Below the pieces are notes generated by a model. The model had not been told where the DNA came from, ran no database searches, and was given only the letters and a program-made list of their open reading frames with translations. This document shows, in pieces, positions 1-9,451 of a DNA stretch of 40,863 bases. This DNA comes from SURF-21 sp964510515 (lineage in GTDB: Bacteria > Actinomycetota > Geothermincolia > Geothermincolales > RBG-13-55-18): the NCBI GenBank assembly GCA_964510515.1, contig CAZEAU010000021.1:1-40863 (forward strand), written 5' to 3'. The position numbers were made by a program, and so were the translations under genes. The number at the start of each line of letters is the position of its first letter. The first letter of the stretch is position 1.

Positions 1-1
1 A

Positions 2-46
2 CTGTGCCTCAGCCGCTGCCCGGAAGAGGCCATCTACGCGGAGTGA
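2..46 (+). CDS. 3' end of a ferredoxin-domain redox subunit (partial)
   Basis: Only the last 14 codons are in the window, ending in TGA at 44-46. They read LCLSRCPEEAIYAE. Cys, three residues, then Cys-Pro is the typical end of a [4Fe-4S] ferredoxin motif (CxxCxxCxxxCP). The next gene is a formate dehydrogenase large subunit. NuoF/HndC/HytB-type NADH-binding subunits often end in such a ferredoxin domain and precede FdhA in NAD-linked or electron-bifurcating formate dehydrogenases. That identity is an inference from context; the fragment alone proves only an Fe-S protein C-terminus. Confidence 0.6.
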   Translation: MCLSRCPEEAIYAE

Positions 47-168
47 GGTGGGGGGCTTGACGCCGCGAGGGTCGGCGAGCCGGGCGGGGAATGAAAAGCC
101 GGGCGGCTCCCGCTCGCCTCGGGCGCAGGCCGATCGGCTGCGGACGCGGACATGACAGGGAGGTCCTG

Positions 169-2955
169 ATGGCGGATAAGATATCGGTTGAGATGGACGG
201 CAACACCTGCGAGGCCGCCAGGGGCACGACGATACTGCAGATAGCGAGGGATAACGGGATTTACATCCCCACGCTGTGCCACGATCCCCGCCTCAGCCCC
301 TACGGCGCCTGCCGCCTCTGCCTGGTGGAGGTGGAGGGGGCGAGGGGCCTGCTGCCCGCCTGCTACACCCGGGCTGATGACGGCATGGTCATACGCACCT
401 CCACCGAGCAGATAGAGCGAGTGCGCAAGACGCTGGTGGAGCTGCTCGTCTCCGACCATGACCTGGAGTGCACGGGGTGCTCGAAATCCGGCCGCTGTGA
501 ACTGCAGGAGCTGGCCAACCGCTACGGCGTGACAGAGAGCGTTTTCGAGGGAGAACGGCATGCCTACGACCTGTTGGAGGAGAACCCGTTCATAATCCGC
601 GATTACGACAAGTGCATCATGTGCGGGCGCTGCATCCGCATCTGCCGCGAGGTGCAGGGGGTGGGGGTGTATGACTTCGTCAACCGCGGCTTCAAGGCGG
701 TACCGGGCACTCCGTACGGCAGGCCCATGCAGGAGACCCCCTGCGAGTTCTGCGGCTCGTGCATCTCCACCTGCCCCACCGGGGCCATCAGCGCAAAGCC
801 CTTCGAAGGCAACGGCAGGGTCGCCGCCAGGGACATGCTGCGCAACGCTTGCGCCTACTTCAAGATGTCCGAGGGGGACATGCTGGAGGCCCTCGGCCTG
901 CAGGGCTGGGTAACCCGCACCACCTGCGCTTACTGCGGTTCCGGCTGTCAGCTCGACCTGCATGTCGTCGACAACAAGGTGGTCGAGGTGACGGGGCCGC
1001 TGATGGTCGGCAGCGGAAAGGGCAATCTTTGCGTCAAAGGACGCTTCGGCTACGACTTCATCGCCCACGAGGACAGGCTCACCGCCCCCCTGGTGCGCAA
1101 AGACGGGGCGCTGGTCGAGGCCTCCTGGGAGGAGGCGCTCGACCTCGTGGCGTCGAGGCTGGGCGCGATAAAGGAGGAGCACGGCCCCGATGCCATAGGG
1201 GTCTTCTCCTGCGCCCGCTTCACCAACGAGGAGAACTACCTGGTCCAGAAGTTCACGCGCGCGGTGATCGGCACCAACAACGTCGATCACTGCGCCCGGG
1301 TATGACACGCTCCCACCGTCGCCGGTCTGGCGAAAACGTTCGGGAGCGGGGCCATGACCAACACCATCGACGATATCGAAAACGCCAGGCTGATCCTGGT
1401 CATCGGCTCCAACACCACCGAGGCCCACCCCATCATCGCCCTGCGCATCAAGAAAGCGGTCACCGAAAACGGGTGCAAGCTCATCGTCGTCGATCCGCGC
1501 CACATCAGGCTGTGCTACTTCGCCGAGCAGTGGCTGCAGCTGAAACCCGCATCGGACATAGCCTTCATCAACGCCATGATGAGCGTGATCGTCGAGGAGG
1601 GCCTCTACGACAGGGAGTTCGTCGCCGAACGGACCGAGGGCTTCGAGGAGCAGGTGGAGCTGCTCAAGAGATACACCCCGGAGCTCACCGGCGGGATAAC
1701 CGGCCTGGACCCGGAGGAGGTACGCCGGGCCGCCCGCGCCTACGCGGCTGCCGACCCGGCGGCGATCATCTACTGCCTGGGCATCACCGAACACATCAGC
1801 GGCGTGGACAACGTCATCTCGCTGGCAAGCCTGGCCATGCTCACCGGCAATATCGGCAAGCCCGGAGGGGGCGTGAACCCGCTGCGCGGGCAGAACAACG
1901 TCCAGGGAGCCTGCGACATGGGGGCGCTTCCCAATGTGTATCCGGGCTATCAGGCGGTGACGGACGTGAAGGCCAGGGAGAAATTCGAGGCCGCCTGGGG
2001 GGTGAAGCTGCCTCGGGAAGAGGGCCTGACGGCCACCGACATGATGCGCATGACGGGCGAGGGGCCGATCAAGGCGTTGTTCGTCTTCGGCGAGAACCTG
2101 GTGCTCTCCGACCCCGACTCCAACCACGTCATCGAGTCGCTGCGCAGTCTCGACTTCCTGGTCGTGGAGGACATCTTCCTCACCGAGACCGCCGAGCTGG
2201 CCGACGTAGTCCTCCCCGCCGCCTGTTTCGCCGAGAAGGAGGGCACCTTCACCGCCACCGACCGGCGCGTGCAGCGCGTGCGCAAGGCGGTCGAGCCCCC
2301 CGGCGAGGCCAGGCCCGACTTCGAGATCATCGGCGAGATATCCCGGCGTATGGGCTACGAGATGACGTCGCTGGAGCCGGCCGCGGTGATGGACGAGGTC
2401 GCCGCCCTGACCCCCTCTTACGGCGGCATCAGCCATGCCCGCCTGGACACGGGCGTCACCCTGCACTGGCCGTGCCCGGACTCCGAACACCCGGGCACCC
2501 CCATCCTGCACACCCGGTTTTTCACCCGCGGCAAGGGCTGGTTCTGCCCCGTGGATTACGTGCCCGCGGGCGAGGTTCCCGACGAGGAATACCCGCTCGT
2601 CCTGAGCACCGGGAGACTGCTGTGGCAATATCACACCGGGACCATGACCCGGAGATCGCGGGCCATCCACGAGATCGATCCCCGCGGCAAGGTGTGGATG
2701 AGCCCCGAGGACGCGGAGGAATACGGCATCCGCCACGGCCGCGATGCGATCGTCAGCACGCGCCGGGGTTCCGTCGAGCTCGAGGCGGCGGTGACCGAGC
2801 GGATGCCCAGGGGCATGCTGTGGATGGTCTTCCATTATGCGGAGTCGCCCACCAACGTGCTCACGAGCAGCGTGGTGGATCCCGTGTCCAAGACGCCCGA
2901 ATACAAGTTCTGCGCGGCCAGGATCGAGGCCAAGAGGAACGGGCACGGGAAATAA
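169..2955 (+). CDS. fdhA: Selenocysteine-containing formate dehydrogenase alpha subunit
   Basis: Molybdopterin enzyme that oxidises formate or reduces CO2, 928 residues. The start ATG at 169 follows GGGAGG at 158-163. Visible in order: [2Fe-2S] ferredoxin domain (Cys37, 48, 51, 65), a NuoG-type His/Cys cluster (His97, Cys101, 104, 110), two [4Fe-4S] clusters (Cys149-159 and Cys192-202), then the molybdopterin domain with its own cluster (Cys253, 256, 260, 288). The frame meets TGA at 1303-1305, within DHCARV-(TGA)-HAPTVAGLA, exactly where the family carries its catalytic Cys or Sec. It then continues in the same frame to TAA at 2955. A SECIS hairpin directly follows, so I read residue 379 as selenocysteine rather than a broken gene. 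Ordinary gene callers would split it in two (ending at 1305, restarting near 1354). Confidence 0.93.
1303..1347 (+). promoter_or_regulatory. Bacterial SECIS element in fdhA
   Basis: UGA at 1303-1305 is followed by a stem-loop. The outer stem is GCTCCC (1309-1314) with GGGAGC (1342-1347). The middle stem is CGT (1317-1319) with ACG (1336-1338). The apical stem is CGCC (1320-1323) with GGCG (1329-1332), closing a GGTCT loop (1324-1328). The GGUCU apical loop on a GC stem, about 20 nt after the UGA, is the signature of the Escherichia coli fdhF SECIS bound by SelB. The pairing was done by eye. Confidence 0.88.
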
Positions 2956-3085
2956 GCGCGGGGCAGGCGGCTCCGCGGCGAAAGCTCCCCGCCCGGCGGG
3001 CTGAACGCAGCGGCGGCGGGCGCGCGGGGGCAGGTTCGCAGGCATGCGGCGGCACGGGCCGCGGAAGGAAGGGGTTGAAAGGCCC

Positions 3086-4474
3086 ATGGAGAAAGCGCTG
3101 GGCGAGGCCGGAGAGAGGCACGGAGCTGAAGTGGAGCCCGAAGCAGAGGTCCGTATCCTCGCCTTTCTGTGCAACTGGTGTTCTTACGCCGGAGCGGATC
3201 TGGCCGGGGTATCGCGCATGCAGTACCCGGCCGGCATCCTGCCCATCAGGGTCATGTGTTCGGGGTCCATCTCCCCCTATTACATTCTCAAGGCCTTCCA
3301 GGGGGGCATCGACGGCGTGCTCATCGCCGGTTGCCATATAGGAGACTGCCACTACGACAAGGGTAATTACGCCGCCGCCAAGCGGTTCCGCGTCGTCAAG
3401 GACCTCCTGGCGAGCATTGGTGTGGACCCGCGCCGCGTCAGGCTGGAGTGGATCAGCGCCGCGGAGGGCGGGAAGTTCCAGGAGGTCGTCACCTCCTTCA
3501 GCGGGCAGATCAAGGCGCTGGGCAGATCCCCGCTGGGAAAGAGGATGAAGCCCTCGGCGCTCAAAGCCGCGGAGGCGCCCCGGGCGCACCGCTTCGAGGA
3601 TCGCGGCTGGAAACACGGCGACCTGGAGGACAAGGTGGCGCAATCGGTGCGCGAGGCACTGGAGGGCGGGGGAGCGGCGGCGGCGATCATCCTCGTCAAC
3701 CGCGACGGCGTCTTGGGGCCGCGGGTGGTCACGGAGGCCGAGGACCCCGCCATCCACGACCTCTACGCCGGTGACCTGCGCTACCCGATGGCCTCATTCG
3801 CGGTCATGGTGGCGCCGCTCATCCCCGGAAACATCGCGCTCCCGGTGCGCGAATGCGACCGGCGCATGGTCGTCGAGCTGCACAAGCACCGGCAGATCGA
3901 CTCCGGGCGGCTGCTGCTGCTGGGCATTCCATGCTCCCGGGAGCGGAGCGAGTCCTGCGGCTGCGATCATCCCGCGACGCCCGAGGACATCGCGGTGGCC
4001 CCCGCCATGGCCACCGCAAGCCGCCCCCGGCCCCCGGGGGGCTCGCAGGCGGATAGCGCCGGGGAGCGACTCGCCTTCTGGATGGACGCCTTCTCGCGCT
4101 GCCTGAAGTGCATGGGCTGCCGCAACGTGTGCCCCTTGTGCTACTGCAAGGATTGCGCTCTCGATGACCTCAAGCTCGTCGGGCCGGATACCAAGCCGCC
4201 CGGCATACCCGTCTTCCACCTCGTCCGGGCCGTCGATATGGCGGATCGCTGCGTGGATTGCGGCATGTGCGAGGAGGTATGTCCGGCCGACATACCCCTG
4301 CGCCTGCTCTACCGGCAGGCATGCAGCTCGGTCAGAGAATCTCTCGGCTACGAGCCGGGCATCGACCCCGACGCCCCAAGCCCCCTCAGGGTGTTGGGCG
4401 AACCCTCGCAGCTCGGCGGGATGGAGGAAGGTTATCGCTCACAGGAGGAGCCCTCCCCGCCTCCGACCCGGTGA
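3086..4474 (+). CDS. MvhD/FlpD-type electron-transfer protein fused to a ferredoxin domain
   Basis: About 462 residues. Residues 21-150 match the MvhD/FlpD family, the [2Fe-2S] subunit that links hydrogenase or formate dehydrogenase to heterodisulfide-reductase-type complexes. It shows FLCNWCSYAGAD (Cys29, Cys32), MCSG (Cys58) and AGCHIGDCHY (Cys83, Cys88). A middle domain of about 170 residues I cannot name is followed by two Cys clusters: CLKCMGCRNVCP from residue 339, with extra cysteines at 352, 354 and 357, and CVDCGMCEEVCP from residue 389. The gene follows fdhA by about 130 nt on the same strand, so it probably carries electrons to or from FdhA. No HdrA is visible in the window. The start ATG 3086 sits 11 nt after a GGAAGGGG purine tract; an upstream in-frame ATG at 3044 is possible. 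Confidence 0.8.
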   Translation: MEKALGEAGERHGAEVEPEAEVRILAFLCNWCSYAGADLAGVSRMQYPAGILPIRVMCSGSISPYYILKAFQGGIDGVLIAGCHIGDCHYDKGNYAAAKRFRVVKDLLASIGVDPRRVRLEWISAAEGGKFQEVVTSFSGQIKALGRSPLGKRMKPSALKAAEAPRAHRFEDRGWKHGDLEDKVAQSVREALEGGGAAAAIILVNRDGVLGPRVVTEAEDPAIHDLYAGDLRYPMASFAVMVAPLIPGNIALPVRECDRRMVVELHKHRQIDSGRLLLLGIPCSRERSESCGCDHPATPEDIAVAPAMATASRPRPPGGSQADSAGERLAFWMDAFSRCLKCMGCRNVCPLCYCKDCALDDLKLVGPDTKPPGIPVFHLVRAVDMADRCVDCGMCEEVCPADIPLRLLYRQACSSVRESLGYEPGIDPDAPSPLRVLGEPSQLGGMEEGYRSQEEPSPPPTR

Positions 4475-4793
4475 TGGACACCGGCACCCGCTCCCCCACC
4501 TCGACCACCGCCGGCGCGACACCCCTGCTGGCCACGCCCCCAAGCCGGTTGTTCCCGGCTGTAGCCCCCTCATCTCGGGCGACCGGCGCGAGAAGAGTCG
4601 AGAATGAGGGTATAACAGTCCTTGACGGGCGGGCCGACTTGCAATGAAGCGCACGCCGCCCTCCGCGCGGCGCAGCGGCCGCGCCGAGGCCATGCGGGTC
4701 GAGATCGGGGGGCGTGCGCGGCATGCGCCGACCCGCGGTGAAGATGGCTTGACAACCGGGCTTGCGGCCCAAGGAGGAGAAGGAGGGATAGGT
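4475..4793. other. Intergenic region upstream of katG
   Basis: No gene is supported here. TATAAC at 4609-4614 resembles a -10 box and TTGACA at 4749-4754 a -35 box, but neither has a convincing partner at 16-18 nt. I saw no Fur/PerR-type palindrome. The ribosome site of katG lies at its right end (AGGAGG tracts at 4772-4787). Confidence 0.4.
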
Positions 4794-6983
4794 GTGAACG
4801 AGGAGAACAGGGGCCCGGCGACGGGCGCGGCGGGCAGGGCCGCCGGCGGCATGTCCAACATCGACTGGTGGCCGCATCAGTTGAACCTCAGGGTCCTGCA
4901 TCAGCACTCGGACCTGGGCAATCCCATGGGGAGCGATTTCGAATACGCCGAGGAGTTCGCCAAGCTCGATTACGAGGCCCTGAAGAAGGACCTCTACGCG
5001 CTGATGACCGACTCGCAGGAATGGTGGCCGGCCGATTACGGCCATTATGGCGGGCTCTTCATCCGCATGGCCTGGCACAGCGCGGGAACCTACCGCATAG
5101 GCGACGGTCGCGGGGGCGCGGAGTCCGGCAGTCAGCGCCTGGCGCCCGTCAACAGCTGGCCGGACAACGTGAACCTGGACAAGGCCCGCCGCCTGCTCTG
5201 GCCCATCAAGCGCAAGTACGGGCGAAAGATATCCTGGGCCGACCTCATGATACTCGCCGGCAACTGCGCACTGGAGTCCATGGGCTTCAAGACCTTCGGT
5301 TTCGCGGGCGGGCGCGAGGACGTGTGGGAGCCGGAGGAGGACATCTACTGGGGGTCCGAGGGCGAGTGGCTCGCGGACAAGCGCTACAGCGGCGACCGCG
5401 AGCTGGAGAACCCGCTCGCCGCGGTGCAGATGGGCCTCATCTACGTCAACCCCGAGGGGCCGGACGGCGTGCCCAACGCGGTCGCCTCCGCCCGCGACAT
5501 ACGTGAGACATTCGCGCGCATGGCCATGGACGACGAGGAAACGGTGGCGCTCATCGCCGGAGGGCACACCTTCGGCAAGTGCCACGGTGCCGGCCCGGCC
5601 TCCCACGTGGGGCCCGAGCCCGAGGGCGCGCCCCTCGAGCAGCAGGGCCTCGGCTGGAAGAGCAGCTTCGGCAGCGGCAAGGGAGGCGACGCCATCGGCA
5701 GCGGCCTCGAGGGCGCCTGGACGCCGCGTCCGACGCAATGGGACATGGGCTACTTCCACATGCTCTTCAACTACGACTGGAACCTGGCCAAGAGCCCCGC
5801 GGGAGCCTGGCAGTGGGAGCCGGTCAACGTGGCCGAAAAGGACCTCGCTCCCGCCGCCCACGATGCCTCGCGCCGGGTGCCCACCATGATGACCACCGCG
5901 GATCTCGCGCTGCGCTTCGACCCCATCTACGAGCCCATCGCGCGGCGCTACTATGCGAACCCGGAGGAGTTCGCGGACGCCTTCGCCCGGGCCTGGTTCA
6001 AGCTCACGCATCGCGACATGGGCCCCCGCTCGCGCTATCTCGGCCCGGAGGCCCCGCGCGAGGAGCTGGTCTGGCAGGATCCGGTGCCCGTGCTCGACCA
6101 CGAGCTCATCGGCGACGGGGACATCGCCGACCTCAAGGGCAGGATACTCGCCTCCGGCCTTTCCGTATCCGAGCTGGTCGCAACGGCCTGGGCCTCGGCC
6201 TCCACCTTCCGCGGCTCCGATAAGCGCGGCGGCGCCAACGGGGCGCGCATCCGCCTCGCGCCACAGAGGGACTGGGAGGTCAATCAACCGGCTCGGCTGG
6301 CGGCGGTACTGCGCACCCTGGAGGGCATACGGGAGGACTTCAACGCCGCGCATGGCGGCGGGAAGAAGGTCTCGCTCTCCGACCTCATCGTGCTGGGCGG
6401 CTGCGCCGCCGTAGAGCAGGCGGCAAAGGAAGCGGGACACGAGGTTAGCGTCCCCTTCGCGCCCGGGCGCATGGACGCCTCGCAGGAACAGACCGACGCC
6501 GCGTCCTTCGCCGTGCTCGAGCCGCTCGCGGACGGCTTCCGCAACTACCTCAGGCAGCGCTACGCCGTATCCGCGGAGGAGCTGCTGGTGGACCGCGCCC
6601 AGCTGCTCACGCTCACCGCTCCCGAGATGACGGTCCTCGTCGGCGGCATGCGCGTCCTGGGAGCCAATTTCGAGGGCTCCCCGCACGGGGTCTTCACCAC
6701 GCGCCCGCAGGCGCTGAGCAACGACTTCTTTGTCAACCTGCTCGACATGGGCACGGAGTGGAGGGCGGTCTCGGAGGACGCCGAGGTCTTCGAGGGCCGC
6801 GACCGCGCCAGCGGCGAGCTCAGGTGGACCGCCACCCGCGTCGACCTCATCTTCGGCTCCAACTCCCAGCTCAGGGCCATCGCGGAGGTATATGCAGGCG
6901 AGGACGCAGCCGAGATGTTCGTGCGCGACTTCGTGGCCGCTTGGGACAAGGTCATGAGCCTCGACCGCTTCGACCTCGCCTGA
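4794..6983 (+). CDS. katG: Catalase-peroxidase KatG
   Basis: Bifunctional haem enzyme that destroys hydrogen peroxide; 729 residues, normal for the family. The distal triad is RMAWHSAGTY (Arg91, Trp94, His95). The Trp94-Tyr217-Met243 crosslink residues are all present (LIYVNPEGP for Tyr217, FARMAMDDEE for Met243). The proximal haem ligand is His258 in AGGHTFGKCHG. The second, non-haem-binding half is also complete. I chose GTG 4794 because the purine-rich AGGAGGGATAG tract ends just before it; the frame stays open upstream to 4644 with no family similarity. The gene is intact and appears to stand alone; a hairpin follows the stop by about 45 nt. Confidence 0.96.
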   Translation: MNEENRGPATGAAGRAAGGMSNIDWWPHQLNLRVLHQHSDLGNPMGSDFEYAEEFAKLDYEALKKDLYALMTDSQEWWPADYGHYGGLFIRMAWHSAGTYRIGDGRGGAESGSQRLAPVNSWPDNVNLDKARRLLWPIKRKYGRKISWADLMILAGNCALESMGFKTFGFAGGREDVWEPEEDIYWGSEGEWLADKRYSGDRELENPLAAVQMGLIYVNPEGPDGVPNAVASARDIRETFARMAMDDEETVALIAGGHTFGKCHGAGPASHVGPEPEGAPLEQQGLGWKSSFGSGKGGDAIGSGLEGAWTPRPTQWDMGYFHMLFNYDWNLAKSPAGAWQWEPVNVAEKDLAPAAHDASRRVPTMMTTADLALRFDPIYEPIARRYYANPEEFADAFARAWFKLTHRDMGPRSRYLGPEAPREELVWQDPVPVLDHELIGDGDIADLKGRILASGLSVSELVATAWASASTFRGSDKRGGANGARIRLAPQRDWEVNQPARLAAVLRTLEGIREDFNAAHGGGKKVSLSDLIVLGGCAAVEQAAKEAGHEVSVPFAPGRMDASQEQTDAASFAVLEPLADGFRNYLRQRYAVSAEELLVDRAQLLTLTAPEMTVLVGGMRVLGANFEGSPHGVFTTRPQALSNDFFVNLLDMGTEWRAVSEDAEVFEGRDRASGELRWTATRVDLIFGSNSQLRAIAEVYAGEDAAEMFVRDFVAAWDKVMSLDRFDLA

Positions 6984-7392
6984 GCGGCGGGCGTCCCCGG
7001 GCGCAAGCGCCCACATGCGGGGGGCTGGAGGAAACGGCCGGTCCGGCGACTCGCCGTTTCCCCCCGGCCCCCCGTTTCGCGCTCTACCCGCCGCGCCCTG
7101 AGCTTCACGCTAGAGATCAGCGACTGGATGGCCGCCCGCCGCCCCGCAAGATGCAGACCATCTACAGCCTCGCCTGCAGATTCTCGCCTTGGGGACTATG
7201 GATGAAATTGGTATCAAGTGCCGGAGAGAATTGTGCGATGTTATAAATGCCTGAGAAAACGCGTAGGCGTGAAAAGAGGTGGGCAGAGGGCCGTGTTCCT
7301 GCGGGCAAAACCGGCAAAGACCTTGGAATCGCCGGACTTGATGCGAAAACGTGAGAGGCACTTGGGAGCAATGAATACGAGGGCCGAGAACC
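6984..7392. other. Intergenic region between katG and the acyltransferase gene
   Basis: Apart from the hairpin at 7030-7061 I see no gene or RNA. The right half (about 7190-7330) is less GC-rich and contains TTATAA at 7241-7246, a possible -10 box without a clear -35 partner. Confidence 0.4.
7030..7061 (+). terminator. Hairpin downstream of katG
   Basis: A perfect 9-bp inverted repeat, GGAAACGGC (7030-7038) and GCCGTTTCC (7053-7061), with a 14-nt loop, 47 nt after the katG stop. No T-run follows (the next bases are CCCCGG), so intrinsic termination is uncertain. It could instead protect the mRNA 3' end. Confidence 0.4.
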
Positions 7393-8421
7393 ATGTCCGT
7401 GACCCTGCCCCATGACGCGGGCTCCAGAAGGTGCGCCGCGCTCTCGCGCAAGCCGGCCGGCGAGGCGATGGCGGGGAGGCATCCCCTGACCTTCCTGCTC
7501 ATCGAGCAAACCCTGCTTACGCTCTTCCGCCTGGCCCGCCTGCTCTCGCATCTCTTCCCCCCCGCGCTGTTCATCGCCTGCGGCAAGGCCCTGGAGGCCG
7601 CCGTGCCACGCCTGCTGCCGGGGGTGAGGCGGCGCCTGGAGGAGAAGATCGCGGAGGCGATGCCGGAGCTCGTAGGGAGCGGGCGGCTGGAGAAAATGGC
7701 CCGCAATGCCTGCGGGGCCCTGCTCTGGCCCATGTTCGACCTGGCGCTTTTCGCCAGGCACGGCGACTGCTTCCTGCGCGAGCTGGAGCTTGAGGGCCTC
7801 GAGCACCTGGAGGGGGCGGATGCCGCGGGCAAGGGGGTCATACTGGCGGGGGGACATCTGGGCCTCAACGCGCTGCGCATCGCGGTGATGGCGCGGCTGG
7901 GCAGGTGTTACACCCCCATCTATCTCACCCCCGGCGATTCCCCCGTCGCGCGCTATTACACCGCCCTGCTCAAGTTCGGGGGCCGCCTGGGCTGCGATAC
8001 CGAGGAGCCCGTCTTCTGGACCGGACAGGATACGGTGCGGCGGGTGCGCGAGCACCTGCGGCGCGGCAAGCGCGTGGGCATCGACTTCGATGTGCCGGGC
8101 AGGACGGTGGTGGAGTTCTTCGGCCGTCCCGCCGCCCTTGCGGACGGCATCGCGCGCTTCTCCCTGGATACGGGGGCGGCCATCGTTCCCTTCCTCTTGC
8201 GCAGGGGCAGGGGGGTCTTCGGCAACCGCCTCATCTTCTATGCGCCCATCACGGCGGACGGCGGCGCGGGCCCGGGGAAAGAGGTCCGCGCCATCATGCA
8301 GGAGGTCGCCCGCGCCGGGGAGAAGATGGTGCGCGAGGTGCCGGAGCAGTGGGAGAGCTGGTTCACCATACGCGCGTTGTGGGAAGCGGCCGGGAAGCGC
8401 GATGAAGCGATGGGGGGTTGA
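7393..8421 (+). CDS. LpxL/HtrB-like lysophospholipid or lipid A-type acyltransferase
   Basis: 342 residues. The N-terminal 60 residues contain a hydrophobic stretch (about 36-64), consistent with inner-membrane association. The core follows the HtrB/LpxL family (PF03279): VILAGGHLGLNALRIA around residue 155, then a block with YLTPGDSPVARYY, GIDFDVPGRTVVEFFGRPAAL and a conserved-looking C-terminal half. In actinobacteria such proteins acylate phosphatidylinositol mannosides or other glycolipids; the substrate here is unknown. The usual HX4(D/E) catalytic pair is altered: His155 is present but the position five residues on is Ala160, so activity is uncertain. The start at 7393 has only a weak GAGGG upstream; ATG 7468 is an alternative. 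Confidence 0.75.
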   Translation: MSVTLPHDAGSRRCAALSRKPAGEAMAGRHPLTFLLIEQTLLTLFRLARLLSHLFPPALFIACGKALEAAVPRLLPGVRRRLEEKIAEAMPELVGSGRLEKMARNACGALLWPMFDLALFARHGDCFLRELELEGLEHLEGADAAGKGVILAGGHLGLNALRIAVMARLGRCYTPIYLTPGDSPVARYYTALLKFGGRLGCDTEEPVFWTGQDTVRRVREHLRRGKRVGIDFDVPGRTVVEFFGRPAALADGIARFSLDTGAAIVPFLLRRGRGVFGNRLIFYAPITADGGAGPGKEVRAIMQEVARAGEKMVREVPEQWESWFTIRALWEAAGKRDEAMGG

Positions 8422-8578
8422 TGGCGGGATGTGCAAGATGGAGGGCAGAGTATCGATAAGCCGGGCGCGCTTTGCGCGTCCTGCCGGCCCGATTTCCTGC
8501 TGCTCCCGGTCCACCCCCGCCTGCGCCCTGCGATATTGGCCGTCCGTTGATCGAGACGCATGAGAACACGGCATATCT

Positions 8579-9451
8579 TCAACGTTTCTCGCTATACTCT
8601 TTGATCTTTCTCTCATCCCTCAGGATATCCATGTAACTTCCCATGGTAACGAAGTGCATGGGCTTGATCCTGCGGCGTGCCCGGTTCCTGGCAACCCTGT
8701 CTCCGGAAGTCACCTCGTACATGCCCTTGATGAATGCACTCCAGCGTGGGTCGATATCATCGAGCGGAGGCATTTCCTCCGGCGGAGCGAAGCTCTCGTC
8801 TGCCAGGGAGAGGCACAGGCGGTTGCAGAACAGCAGCACCTCCGCCCCCAGTCGCCTTCCGAATAGTGATATGCTCCGCGTCGAGCCCTTAGCCATCACA
8901 CCCCGCAGCTCGTTGTAGCGCTCGTCAAACATCTGCACGAAGGAATCCAGTTCGTGCGGGCGCATGTCGCGCCTCTTCCTATCCGGCACCCTGGCCTTCT
9001 TTATCGCCGCTATCTCCCGCCTGATCTCCGCGCTCCCCTTTCCGGAATTCAGCAGCCTCACCAGTTCCCTTTCCCTGGCCCGGGTCAAACGGTAGCGCTC
9101 GTTCTCCAGGAGGGGGAAAGCGTCACGGAAGGCGGCGTACGAGGCAACCTTGCCGAATCGCCGCTTGATAGTGCCGCGCTGGGAGAAATATCTGCGCATC
9201 CTGAAGGAATACATCACGATCTGAGCCGTTATATAGCTCCGCGCGTGGATGGCCGAGGCGAGCGGGGTTATCTGCTCCACCCCCGCCTCCTTAAGGATAT
9301 CCCCGATATCCCAGAGGTACCCGAGGGATATATGGCAAGGCTGATGTTCTTTCACCGCCTGACGGTAAAGATTGTTGAGCGGCGCTATCTCCTCGATCAA
9401 GCGGCGGACGAGTTCTTCCGCTGCGGGCCCGGTCAGGGTCATTCGCCTCAT
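8579..9451 (-). CDS. Uncharacterised protein paired with the GHKL ATPase
   Basis: 290 residues; I do not recognise the family. It looks almost wholly alpha-helical and strongly basic, with Arg/Lys-rich stretches at about 150-175 (REIAAIKKARVPDRKRRDM) and the C-terminus (VARNRARRRIKPMHF). There is no signal peptide or membrane segment. Its ATG overlaps the stop of the upstream GHKL-ATPase gene by 4 nt (ATGA, 9448-9451), so the two are translationally coupled and their products probably act together. A nucleic-acid-binding partner is one reading of the charge pattern; no catalytic motif is visible. Confidence 0.7.
   Translation of the reverse strand: MRRMTLTGPAAEELVRRLIEEIAPLNNLYRQAVKEHQPCHISLGYLWDIGDILKEAGVEQITPLASAIHARSYITAQIVMYSFRMRRYFSQRGTIKRRFGKVASYAAFRDAFPLLENERYRLTRARERELVRLLNSGKGSAEIRREIAAIKKARVPDRKRRDMRPHELDSFVQMFDERYNELRGVMAKGSTRSISLFGRRLGAEVLLFCNRLCLSLADESFAPPEEMPPLDDIDPRWSAFIKGMYEVTSGDRVARNRARRRIKPMHFVTMGSYMDILRDERKIKEYSEKR

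Noticed and set aside
1303..1353. Frameshift or nonsense break dividing fdhA into two genes
   Set aside because: The frame is unchanged across the TGA, the missing residues match the family, and a SECIS follows; selenocysteine explains it better.
34..3174. Minus-strand open frame of over 1000 codons
   Set aside because: It mirrors fdhA; codon composition is Gly/His/Arg-rich without any domain. Such antisense frames are common in GC-rich DNA.
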